Positions 1 to 6,029 are shown, numbered from the stretch's first letter. The stretch is DNA of 9,578 bases from Candidatus Bathyarchaeota archaeon (GCA_021162225.1 JAGGZB010000017.1:1-9578); one strand, 5' to 3'. A program made the numbers and translations. The notes: generated by a model not told the origin, from the sequence alone.

Positions 1-86
1 ATCATCTAGAAATCTTGAGATCGAAAGGCATCATAATATATGACGACGTAGCAGACACATACTATCTGCGAAGTTTTGGCATCTAG
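1..86 (+). CDS. C-terminal end of a probable winged-helix protein (partial)
   Basis: The frame beginning at base 3 is open from the window edge to a TAG at 84-86 and encodes 27 residues. They begin HLEILRSKG and continue with a short beta-rich stretch ending in YYLRSFGI. An HLxxLxxxG helix end followed by a hydrophobic strand, an acidic turn and another strand is what the recognition helix and wing of ArsR/MarR-like archaeal regulators look like. The other two forward frames hit stops at bases 7-9 and 41-43. I infer the end of a DNA-binding protein whose body lies to the left. The fragment is too short to name a family, and a chance open frame cannot be excluded. Confidence 0.45.
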   Translation, partial: HLEILRSKGIIIYDDVADTYYLRSFGI

Positions 87-128
87 TTATAAAATTCGAT
101 GGTTCTTACTAAGCCAATCGAGTAAAAA

Positions 129-138
129 CTTATATATC
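129..138 (+). promoter_or_regulatory. TATA box of the surface-protein gene
   Basis: CTTATATATC, preceded by an A-rich stretch that could serve as the TFB-recognition element, is centred about 29 nt before the ATG at 163. No Shine-Dalgarno lies in between, so the transcript is probably leaderless. Confidence 0.6.
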
Positions 139-162
139 TTCGGAGAATATCAAACATAAAAG

Positions 163-1284
163 ATGCATTTATCAAAAATATTATCGATCATTTTCGCCCT
201 CGCAGTACTTCTTTTAGGTTTTACTATAGTGCGGGGCCAATATCAAGTCATAAACAATTCTAATTTTGAGGATGGATTACGTTCTTGGGAAGTCATCATA
301 GTTAAACGCTATGAGTATGGACCTAGAGCCCCATATCCGCGGATAGAGCCTATTGCGAATTGCAATAAGTATTTTTCCTCCTCTGAGGATGGTTATTGTA
401 TATCTTTTGACACCCCCGATTACAGCGATGGATACATCCGACAGGTTGTGGATATTTCACCAGGATCTGTTTACTTAGAGCTAAATTTTCGAAAAGCGTG
501 GCGTACAATACTCTATATAACCTTGATAGATCTAGCAACTGGCCATCAGTTAGAAATAGTTCCTACTGAGAGTCCTTGGAGGTCACCGATTTCTGACTTT
601 GCTGGTTCCCGTATAGAAGTAAGAATTGGAGCAAAGGGCGAAGACTGCGGTGCGGAATGTTACACTTATTTGGACTATATTAAAATTCTTGTTAATCCAC
701 AAGTAGAAACTACTACATCTACTATAACCACAATTTATACCGTATATGAGACAGTAACACATTACGTGACCCTAACATCTACATCTACACTCTCCACGGT
801 AAGCACAGAAGTTTTTACGAAAACGGTAACATCCCGCATTACATCAACAATCACGAAGACAAATCTCTTAGAAACGACAATTACACAGCTAACTACGGAA
901 ACAGTCCGTTCAACACTTACCGAATATAGCACTCAGGTTATTACCATTTCAAAAGCAGTCCAAAGATACGTCGGCAACGCATTTGATGCAGTAATTTCAT
1001 TAGGTCTTCCATTATCTCTAAGTTCATTCGCAGGAATCATCGTGTTTTACTCTTTAAAAGGATCGCCCAAAATGCTAAAGACGCTCGCCGCGATACTTGT
1101 ATCTATTACTGGTTTACCAGCCGGTACATACATTACAGAGAAGATACATAAATCATCAATGTTTGCCGTAAAAATGCCAATTGCAGAAACCTTAATCATC
1201 ATATACTCACTGATATACTTAGCAATCCTTCTATCACTCGCGATCAGGGTCATCATAGAATATATGAAAATCACCAAGAAATAA
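163..1284 (+). CDS. secreted, membrane-anchored surface protein with jelly-roll-like domain and Thr/Ser stalk
   Basis: 373 residues. Residues about 5-25 are a signal peptide or first membrane anchor, with a possible cleavage after VRG. Residues about 28-178 look like a secreted beta-sandwich: the start NNSNFEDGLRSWEV resembles the N-terminus of carbohydrate-binding or LamG-like jelly rolls, and there are two Cys pairs (NCN...GYC and DCGAEC) that could form disulfides. Residues about 183-262 are a low-complexity Thr/Ser/Val stalk typical of archaeal cell-surface proteins and a likely O-glycosylation region. Three hydrophobic segments follow at about 277-300, 307-327 and 341-366, and the protein ends in a Lys-rich tail. 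The ATG fits a TATA box 29 nt upstream. The ligand is unknown. It lies on the far side of the tRNA from the integrase, so it is probably a host gene. Confidence 0.82.
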   Translation: MHLSKILSIIFALAVLLLGFTIVRGQYQVINNSNFEDGLRSWEVIIVKRYEYGPRAPYPRIEPIANCNKYFSSSEDGYCISFDTPDYSDGYIRQVVDISPGSVYLELNFRKAWRTILYITLIDLATGHQLEIVPTESPWRSPISDFAGSRIEVRIGAKGEDCGAECYTYLDYIKILVNPQVETTTSTITTIYTVYETVTHYVTLTSTSTLSTVSTEVFTKTVTSRITSTITKTNLLETTITQLTTETVRSTLTEYSTQVITISKAVQRYVGNAFDAVISLGLPLSLSSFAGIIVFYSLKGSPKMLKTLAAILVSITGLPAGTYITEKIHKSSMFAVKMPIAETLIIIYSLIYLAILLSLAIRVIIEYMKITKK

Positions 1285-1298
1285 CATCGCTTTTCATC

Positions 1299-1442
1299 AT
1301 GGGAAGGAATATTATTACTGCATGCATTATAAGCCGAGCCTTCTATATTCTAAGTGCGTTAAAAGTAGATGTAGAATCGAGGTATCTCATTGCGATGAGC
1401 ATTAGTAAAGGAAACATAGTTTCTCGCCGTCCTTGGATTTAG
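1299..1442 (+). CDS. possible 47-residue small protein
   Basis: An open frame starts with ATG 14 nt after the preceding stop and ends with TAG at 1440-1442. It begins MGRNIITACIISRAFYIL and is basic and moderately hydrophobic. There is no clear ribosome binding site and no recognisable motif. A frame of this length can occur by chance in DNA of this composition. It is recorded because it is the only sizeable open frame in the 272 bp between the surface-protein gene and the tRNA gene. The rest of that interval shows nothing else I can support. Confidence 0.15.
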   Translation: MGRNIITACIISRAFYILSALKVDVESRYLIAMSISKGNIVSRRPWI

Positions 1443-1556
1443 ATCAGAAGCCCATCTTCTAATGCATTCTTCCTTAACATCTAGGCTTTCCCAGCTCTTG
1501 TAGGGCATTTTTCTAAAAGGTTTATAGAGGATGATATTATTTAACCCATGTTTTTG

Positions 1557-1631
1557 CGGGCCCGGCGGGCTTTGAACCCGCGACCCCCGGGTTAAAAGCC
1601 CGGTGCTCTATCCTGGCTGAGCTACGGGCCC
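1557..1631 (-). tRNA. tRNA-Lys (anticodon UUU)
   Basis: Read on the minus strand, the 5' acceptor strand GGGCCCG pairs with CGGGCCC near the 3' end and leaves a G discriminator. The D arm is closed by GCTC/GAGC. The anticodon stem CCGGG/CCCGG holds the loop CTTTTAA with anticodon UUU. The T arm GCGGG-TTCAAAG-CCCGC is canonical. The gene is 75 nt, has no intron and no encoded CCA, which is normal in archaea. The recombinase gene starts 52 bp beyond its 5' end, which makes it the probable integration target or the remains of one. I found no second copy of the tRNA 3' or 5' half in the window. Confidence 0.96.
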
Positions 1632-1650
1632 ATTCTCGTAACTAAACATA

Positions 1651-1662
1651 ATATTTAAATAT
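1651..1662. promoter_or_regulatory. palindromic TATA box shared by tRNA-Lys and integrase
   Basis: ATATTTAAATAT is its own reverse complement. Its axis is about 25 nt from the tRNA 5' end (1631, minus strand) and about 28 nt from the integrase GTG (1684, plus strand). Both distances fit an archaeal TATA-to-start spacing. No other good TATA candidate exists in the 52-bp gap. Confidence 0.7.
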
Positions 1663-1683
1663 TCCTCGCGTTGTTTTTCTCTC

Positions 1684-2748
1684 GTGATTCCTAGACGTAG
1701 GGGGCGCATCGAGGTCTCACGTTTAGAGAAACCTCTTCGGGATTATTTAACATTAAATCCTTCTCTCGTGAAGCGGAATCATCATTACGTTTTGGTTAAA
1801 GTTCTAGAGTTTCTGAAGGAAGATCTGAGGGTCAATTCTATAGAGGAGGTTTTAAAGACCGATCCTAAAGAGATCGTTCTAAGCCTTCGGAAGTATATCG
1901 CTAAGCTAGTGGGTGAGGGTCTCTCCACGAAAAGCATTAGATTCCACTTATATCTCATTAGAAGCTTTCTCTCATTCTACGATATAGAGATCTCTCCCAA
2001 GAAGCTTAAGATTCCGAGAAAAGTTGGAAAATCTAGAATCGATAGAATTCCAAGCCTCGCCGAGATCCAGAAGCTCGTCATGGGAACTAGATCCCGGAGG
2101 CTCCGACTAGCGATAATGGTTATGGCTTTATGCGGTTTAAGATTAAACGAGTGCCTAAGCCTGAGAAGAGAATGGATCGACCTAGAAAGAGGCTTTATCA
2201 TAATCCCACCCGAGATAGCCAAGACCGGTAAAGGTCGTGAGGTGCCTATTCCCTCGGAGCTGAAGGAGGAGCTTAAACGATATCTGGAAAATTATCCATA
2301 TGAGCGTGGATATATCTTCTGCGTTGAAGGCAATCCCGAGAAGAAGATTCCCAAGGCTAGATTTTATGAATCCTATATTGAACTTCTCAAAAGGCTTGGA
2401 TTGGATAAGAGGACTCCTGATGGAACCGCTTACCAGCTCCATCCACATGTTTTAAGAAAATGGTATCGAACAATGCTCGAGAGCGCGGGGGTAAATAAGC
2501 TTCTGATAGATCTCTGGATGGGTCATAACTCCGGAATAGAGAAGGTTTACTATCTCCCAACCCCCGAGATCATTAAGGCTGAATCCGACAAGGCCGATAA
2601 AGCCCTTCGAATCTTCGGGTCAAAATACGCTCCCATGACATCCGAGAAGGCTGAGGCATTAGAGGAGGCTATAAAGTTCTATGAGAAGCTTATGGATCAC
2701 CTCGCAAGAAAGAATCCAAGATTACTAAGAGAACTCGGAATAAGCTAA
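1684..2748 (+). CDS. tyrosine recombinase / integrase (XerA- or phage-integrase-like)
   Basis: 354 residues, site-specific recombinase that cuts and rejoins DNA through a 3'-phosphotyrosine. The N-terminal SAM-like, core-binding region spans about 15-105 and the catalytic domain about 120-300. The catalytic set is complete: R153 in CGLRLNE, the beta-hairpin lysine K180 in AKTGKGREVP, H255-x-x-R258 in HPHVLRK, H281 in MGHNSG, and the nucleophile Y290 (or Y289) in KVYYLP. The spacing from H281 favours Y290. A charged helical tail follows. The GTG start has no Shine-Dalgarno but has a TATA box 28 nt upstream, so it is probably leaderless. The gene is not split by the tRNA junction, unlike integrated SSV-type integrases. 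It sits against a tRNA gene and beside element genes, so a role in integrating this element is more likely than a chromosomal dimer-resolution role. Confidence 0.94.
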   Translation: MIPRRRGRIEVSRLEKPLRDYLTLNPSLVKRNHHYVLVKVLEFLKEDLRVNSIEEVLKTDPKEIVLSLRKYIAKLVGEGLSTKSIRFHLYLIRSFLSFYDIEISPKKLKIPRKVGKSRIDRIPSLAEIQKLVMGTRSRRLRLAIMVMALCGLRLNECLSLRREWIDLERGFIIIPPEIAKTGKGREVPIPSELKEELKRYLENYPYERGYIFCVEGNPEKKIPKARFYESYIELLKRLGLDKRTPDGTAYQLHPHVLRKWYRTMLESAGVNKLLIDLWMGHNSGIEKVYYLPTPEIIKAESDKADKALRIFGSKYAPMTSEKAEALEEAIKFYEKLMDHLARKNPRLLRELGIS

Positions 2749-2785
2749 GGATGCTTCAACCTAGTGGCCACGCTATCCCAGTACA

Positions 2786-2998
2786 ACATGGAGTTAGATT
2801 GGTAGTTCCAAGAAGGTTAAAGATATAGAAAGTATTTCAAATGAAGATAACGTTTATCCGAAGATTCTAGAAGATATCAAGTTAAGATTGTAGATCAAGA
2901 AGATAACTTAGTTAGCTGTCTAAAAGAAGGTCGGGAGCTAATTAAGGAGATCTCTAGAGAGTTCTTGTGTGTTTTAGGGTTTAAAGCAGGCTCCTAAA
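2786..2998 (+). pseudogene. decayed coding sequence, multiple frame breaks
   Basis: No intact gene lies between 2749 and 3005, but the plus strand reads as protein-like pieces in successive frames. One includes GVRLVVPRR. The next is KDIESISNEDNVYPKILEDI, ending at a TAG. The last runs from IVDQEDNLVSCLKEGREL through a helical stretch to GFKAGS and a TAA at 2996-2998. Charged, helix-forming composition that continues across frame changes suggests a small gene degraded by indels. The family is not recognisable, and chance is a real alternative. Confidence 0.3.
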
Positions 2999-3005
2999 AG
3001 GGATT

Positions 3006-3085
3006 GCGCAATAGAGGTATTATTTAAATCCTCTCGTTTATTAAAGCGCAATAGAAGTATTGTTTAAATCCTTTCGTTTATTAAA
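3006..3085 (+). repeat. two tandem 40-bp repeats, each carrying a TATA-like core
   Basis: Unit 1 (3006-3045) and unit 2 (3046-3085) abut exactly and differ at only three positions. Both begin GCGCAATAGA, contain TTTAAATCC, and end CGTTTATTAAA. The TTTAAAT of unit 2 is centred about 28 nt before the nuclease ATG at 3094, a proper leaderless promoter position. The same core in unit 1 lies 40 bp further upstream and could give a second start about 40 nt upstream of the ATG. The GCGCAATA boxes may be operators. The unit looks like a duplicated promoter of the restriction gene. Confidence 0.75.
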
Positions 3086-3093
3086 TTTACAAC

Positions 3094-3693
3094 ATGCGCT
3101 ATAGGAAGCGTCCAACAGACTATGGCCGTTCTGTTGGACAGATGATTGGAGATATAATGCAATATCGCGCGTTAAAGAAGATATTAGCTCCATTTAATCC
3201 CCTAATAGATGAGAAATGGAAGGATAAAAGTGGTATAGAACACGAAATAGACTTTGTTATAGGAACAAAGACAAATCCCTTAATTCTGATAGATAGCAAG
3301 TACATAAAGTATACCAAACATGCTAGAGAAAAAGTAAATGAAATATTTATGAAACTAACAAGCATCAAGGAAAGTTATTTATCAGTTAATATGTTAATAG
3401 CAGTTCTAGCTGGTTCATTCACCAATGACGCTTTAAAGACCTTAGAAACAAGAGGTGTGCATGTCTTTCATATTCCATTTAAAAGGGTCGCTATGAACTT
3501 AAGAAGATTTGGAGTAATCATAGATTGGCCTGAGTCAGATACGAGTACGCCCGAAGCAACTTGGAAGCGTTTAGTGTCAATGTCAGAGAGTGAGAAAGAT
3601 GAACTTGGCGATGCTTTCTTTGATGGGACAAATATTCCTCAAGCATTACCTGAATTGATTAAGCGATACCTAAAAGATGAATCTATTTCTTAA
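3094..3693 (+). CDS. PD-(D/E)XK nuclease, probable type II restriction endonuclease
   Basis: 199 residues. The core reads E49-H-E51-I-D53-F-V-I, then a turn, then NPLILID67-S-K69. This is the PD-(D/E)XK arrangement: an acidic residue on one strand, then a hydrophobic strand ending in D-x-K about 14 residues later. Flanking helices (about 10-32 and 74-100) and a later hydrophobic strand around 101-107 complete the fold. It faces a DNA methyltransferase gene tail to tail with an 11-bp overlap, the layout of a type II restriction-modification pair, so it likely cleaves the site that the methyltransferase protects. The recognition sequence cannot be read from the protein. The ATG has a TATA box 28 nt upstream and no Shine-Dalgarno. 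A non-restriction PD-(D/E)XK nuclease is possible but less likely given the neighbour. Confidence 0.75.
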   Translation: MRYRKRPTDYGRSVGQMIGDIMQYRALKKILAPFNPLIDEKWKDKSGIEHEIDFVIGTKTNPLILIDSKYIKYTKHAREKVNEIFMKLTSIKESYLSVNMLIAVLAGSFTNDALKTLETRGVHVFHIPFKRVAMNLRRFGVIIDWPESDTSTPEATWKRLVSMSESEKDELGDAFFDGTNIPQALPELIKRYLKDESIS

Positions 3694-4984
3694 GTATTAT
3701 AAGAGATTCTCTTAAAGGTATGTCATGTCTTCTGCCACCAGCTATACTTTTCCATTTATCTCCTCTCTTCCTGAGAACCTGTAATTTTGCTTCTTTAAAT
3801 CCCACACTAAGAGCTACTTTAGCTAGTAGAATATCAGTTGGAATGTGAACTCCATAAGGAGCAGAGTCACCTAATACTAGAAGATAATATCCACCTGGCC
3901 TTAGACATCGGAACATTTCAGTCATGTGAGAATACATTTCATTAAAATACGCTATGCACACTATATCATAATCTTTCCTGCCACTTCTTCTGTACTTCTC
4001 TCTCCTCAGTTTTCTGGCAATTTGTGTTAACTCGTCTCTAATCTCCTGAGGCAGTTCTTCTCTTGGTAAAAGTTCCTCTCCTAATCTTTTACCATTAACT
4101 TGTGTAGTGGAACTCGTCATTAATTTATTACGCACCTTTAGCGTTATCTCTCTCCACGAGGAGGCTATTCCAAAAAAGTACAAGTCTAGCCTCGTCGCGT
4201 CCGCATAGTCTACATTGTTAAGATAAGGGGGAGAGGTAAATGCAAAATCTATCATATTATCATCTATGAAATCTATCTTCTTGGTAGAGTCACCTTTCAC
4301 AATTTTAGCTTCTCCCGGACTAGAACACTTTTTAAGAATCGTTTGTAGATCATCCAGCATCATAGCAATCTGAGCATTAAATGCTTCAAGAGTATTTGGA
4401 ATCTTATTCTTCTTTCTCTTCCTTGGTAACATATAGGGAAACACTACACTTGATGATGAGACCTTCCTTAGGATCCCAGCTAAAGCTAATAAGCAAAAGT
4501 CCCTGAAATGTATATCGTCTCTCTCTTCTATAGCATCTTTAATGGCATATAATTCACACAAAGTTCTCCTTGAGAAATTTTTTAAAAGAAATTCAGGCTT
4601 GCTGTCTAAATCATAATCACTTTCGTTTATATTAAGTAATTTTTCCCAAAGCTCCATACATAAATCGTTTATGGCTTTTCTTAACTCAGCTATATCAAAG
4701 TCCCAATAAGTCTTAACTTCGGCTATCCAAGCTACATAAGGGTGCGCTTCTACACCTATAGAATCTATACCTGCTAGCTTAGCGCATACGGAGGTAGTTC
4801 CGCATCCTACAAATGGATCTAAAACCAAATCCCCTCTCTTGACATTAAAATGTTTAAAACATTCTTCAACAAGCGTATAGGAGAAACCACAAGGATATCT
4901 ATACCACCTATGGATCGGTGCTTTCATGTTATCTACAAAAGTGCATCGAATATCCTTGCATGTCTGATTCAAATTACACCTCAT
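3683..4984 (-). CDS. site-specific DNA methyltransferase (TSPPY type, probably N4-cytosine or N6-adenine)
   Basis: 433 residues. It transfers a methyl group from S-adenosylmethionine to an exocyclic amino group in DNA. The order seen is an aromatic HRWYRYPCGFSY segment (25-36, motif X-like), motif I DPFVGCGTT (56-64), motif II around GVEAHP (77-82), a helical insertion of about 130 residues (98-222), motif III-like VKGDST (229-234), then the catalytic motif IV TSPPY (250-254), and the strand GGYYLLVLGDS near 370-380. TSPPY is most often found in N4-cytosine enzymes, but sequence alone does not settle the base. Three Cys in the first 14 residues are unusual. Its ATG overlaps the stop of the upstream ribbon-helix-helix gene as ATGA. 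Its 3' end overlaps the nuclease gene by 11 bp. Confidence 0.92.
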   Translation of the reverse strand: MRCNLNQTCKDIRCTFVDNMKAPIHRWYRYPCGFSYTLVEECFKHFNVKRGDLVLDPFVGCGTTSVCAKLAGIDSIGVEAHPYVAWIAEVKTYWDFDIAELRKAINDLCMELWEKLLNINESDYDLDSKPEFLLKNFSRRTLCELYAIKDAIEERDDIHFRDFCLLALAGILRKVSSSSVVFPYMLPRKRKKNKIPNTLEAFNAQIAMMLDDLQTILKKCSSPGEAKIVKGDSTKKIDFIDDNMIDFAFTSPPYLNNVDYADATRLDLYFFGIASSWREITLKVRNKLMTSSTTQVNGKRLGEELLPREELPQEIRDELTQIARKLRREKYRRSGRKDYDIVCIAYFNEMYSHMTEMFRCLRPGGYYLLVLGDSAPYGVHIPTDILLAKVALSVGFKEAKLQVLRKRGDKWKSIAGGRRHDIPLRESLIILKK

Positions 4985-5160
4985 TTATGCTGCTCCCTCC
5001 TTTTATACCTCTGCATATAATCTTTTATGGCGTTTTCTAGTTCCTCACCGATCTTCCTACTTGAGCCTGTCTTATCCACTACGAATTTAACCCATTCTTG
5101 CCAGATTTTTGGGTCTATGGCTATGGATGTCTTCTTCTTGGTCTTGGTTCGGCTGGCCAT
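4981..5160 (-). CDS. ribbon-helix-helix DNA-binding protein, likely controller of the restriction-modification genes
   Basis: 59 residues. A basic N-terminus is followed by a beta strand KTSIAID (about 10-16), helix A PKIWQEWVKFVVDK (17-30), a turn TGSSR (31-35), and helix B KIGEELENAIKDYM (36-49). This is the CopG/Arc-type fold, which binds DNA as a dimer through the paired strands. The gene begins with ATG at 5160 and its TGA overlaps the methyltransferase ATG (ATGA), so the two are translationally coupled. AAAGGT lies about 8 nt before the ATG, and a TATA-like AAATATATAACC lies at 5218-5207 on the same strand. The upstream DNA is full of TACC/GGTA half-sites, which fits autoregulation. An antitoxin role is possible, but no toxin gene follows. 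Confidence 0.85.
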   Translation of the reverse strand: MASRTKTKKKTSIAIDPKIWQEWVKFVVDKTGSSRKIGEELENAIKDYMQRYKRREQHK

Positions 5161-5166
5161 GTCTGA

Positions 5167-5231
5167 TACCTTTGTAGATTAGGTGGTATTTACCTTTTTA
5201 CCGTAAGGTTATATATTTACCGTAGACGGTA
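5167..5231. promoter_or_regulatory. array of TACC/GGTA half-sites, candidate operator
   Basis: The intergenic DNA holds TACC at 5167-5170, GGTATTTACC (inverted pair) at 5185-5194, TACCGTAAGGT at 5199-5209, and TACCGT-AG-ACGGTA (6-bp arms) at 5218-5231. The array overlaps the AT-rich TTATATATTT core (5209-5218) usable as a TATA box on the minus strand. Short, repeated half-sites are what ribbon-helix-helix dimers usually bind. Confidence 0.55.
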
Positions 5232-5243
5232 TAAGGGGTTATA

Positions 5244-5263
5244 TTAAGCTTAAGCTAACATAT
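5244..5263 (+). promoter_or_regulatory. TTAAGCTTAA palindrome and adjoining TAACATAT, before the HEPN-like gene
   Basis: TTAAGCTTAA (5244-5253) is a perfect palindrome. The 20-bp segment 5244-5263 matches 6294-6313 at about 16 of 20 positions, including the shared end TAACATAT. A TATA-like TTATATT at 5239-5245 could serve the ATG at 5282, giving a short leader. Confidence 0.4.
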
Positions 5264-5281
5264 CTTTCATTTGGGGGATAT

Positions 5282-5866
5282 ATGAAAAAGTCGAAGTTGG
5301 AAGCGTTGGTTGCTATCCGTATGAAGGCAATAAGGTTAGCTGAGACTGCCCGTAAACTGGAACATGAGCTCAGGAAAAGGCGTTACCATCCAGATGGTCT
5401 CCTCCCATCTTCGTTCAAATCGTGGTTAAAAAGAGTTACGGAAAGATATGAAGAGTTAAGGAGTTGGATAACACATAAGTTTTATGAGGTGAGTGCGCAG
5501 ATGCCTTATGTAACTTTACCGGACTTGGTTCGGGTTGGCGATGCTTTTGGTATTTTAGAAGACGTAGTTACTGGCTGCAAAGTTGCCGAAAAAAGTATGG
5601 AAATAATGATTAAGCCGTCAATAGAGCCTAAACTTGTTGATAAACTCGGCTCGCTCAGGGAGGAATTGGAGAAGCTGGAGAGTGAGGGACTTGACGTGAT
5701 GGTTGTCAAAAACCTTAAGGAGGCTATAATGGAGGCCGAGCATGGTCATCGTCTGGCATCTGCGATGATAGCTTCGAGAATAATCTGCAATCTCATTGAC
5801 AGGCTGGAAGGGGAGAAGGATGAAGATAAGGTTGACTATTTGGTGAGGGTGGGGGGTAATTCCTAG
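5282..5866 (+). CDS. N-terminal part of a helical HEPN-like protein, truncated by a frameshift
   Basis: 194 residues as read, almost all helical. Residues about 1-36 are a basic amphipathic helix. Residues about 43-75 form a second helical unit that includes RSWITH (R60-x4-H65). Residues about 118-180 hold a helix pair ending EHGHRLASAMIASRIICNLIDRL, which resembles the first long helix of HEPN/DUF4145-type domains. The frame ends at TAG 5864-5866, just after a G6 tract (5851-5856). One G fewer would carry the protein on to 6029 as 248 residues, with an RNFLAH motif. The ATG follows GGGGGAT, a usable Shine-Dalgarno. The gene diverges from the ribbon-helix-helix gene and may share its operator. 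HEPN proteins are often RNases in defence or toxin systems; whether this one is active depends on the frameshift. Confidence 0.7.
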   Translation: MKKSKLEALVAIRMKAIRLAETARKLEHELRKRRYHPDGLLPSSFKSWLKRVTERYEELRSWITHKFYEVSAQMPYVTLPDLVRVGDAFGILEDVVTGCKVAEKSMEIMIKPSIEPKLVDKLGSLREELEKLESEGLDVMVVKNLKEAIMEAEHGHRLASAMIASRIICNLIDRLEGEKDEDKVDYLVRVGGNS

Positions 5867-6029
5867 GGATAGGAAGGACGTGCAAAGACAGATACTGACC
5901 GCCATGAGACTTTCTAGGAACTTCTTAGCCCATAGAGTGGATATCTTCCCGGAGACCAGCGATGTCTTAACCCTACTAGGCGGCGCTTTTAATCTTTCAA
6001 GAATATGGCTTGAACTATCAAAACAGTAA
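5856..6029 (+). pseudogene. out-of-frame C-terminal HEPN segment with RNFLAH motif
   Basis: From the end of the G6 tract the +1 frame is open to TAA at 6027-6029. It encodes 57 residues: VIPRDRKDVQRQILTAMRL, then RNFLAH, then a final helix covering TSDVLTLLGGAFNLSRIW. RNFLAH fits the R-x4-H catalytic signature of HEPN ribonucleases, including the common polar residue after Arg, and the flanking helices are placed as in HEPN domains. The segment joins seamlessly to the upstream frame if one G is removed, giving LVRVG-VIPRDRK. This is the natural C-terminus of the gene at 5282. Either the gene is freshly inactivated, the G count is a sequencing error, or slippage restores the frame. Confidence 0.7.

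Noticed and set aside
1047..1277. Minus-strand hydrophobic open frame opposite the surface protein's membrane helices
   Set aside because: Antisense of hydrophobic codons commonly gives a hydrophobic shadow; there is no start signal.
1557..1631. Direct repeat of the tRNA elsewhere in the window as the second attachment site
   Set aside because: I looked for both tRNA halves on both strands and saw no second copy; the far border must lie outside the window if it exists.
3006..3085. CRISPR array
   Set aside because: Two abutting 40-bp copies have no spacers between them and no cas genes are in the window; a promoter duplication fits better.
5459..5476. RSWITH in the N-terminal half of the HEPN-like protein as a second R-x4-H active site
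   Set aside because: It matches the simple pattern, but it is in the middle of a helix without the flanking HEPN helix arrangement. A six-residue pattern is weak evidence.
5506..5905. Minus-strand open frames opposite the HEPN-like gene
   Set aside because: They mirror the plus-strand coding sequence and have serine/leucine-rich antisense composition. The plus strand carries the recognisable HEPN segment.
4981..6029. Ribbon-helix-helix plus HEPN as a toxin-antitoxin pair
   Set aside because: The genes are divergent rather than in one operon, and the ribbon-helix-helix gene is coupled to the methyltransferase. HEPN toxins usually pair with MNT nucleotidyltransferases, which are absent here.
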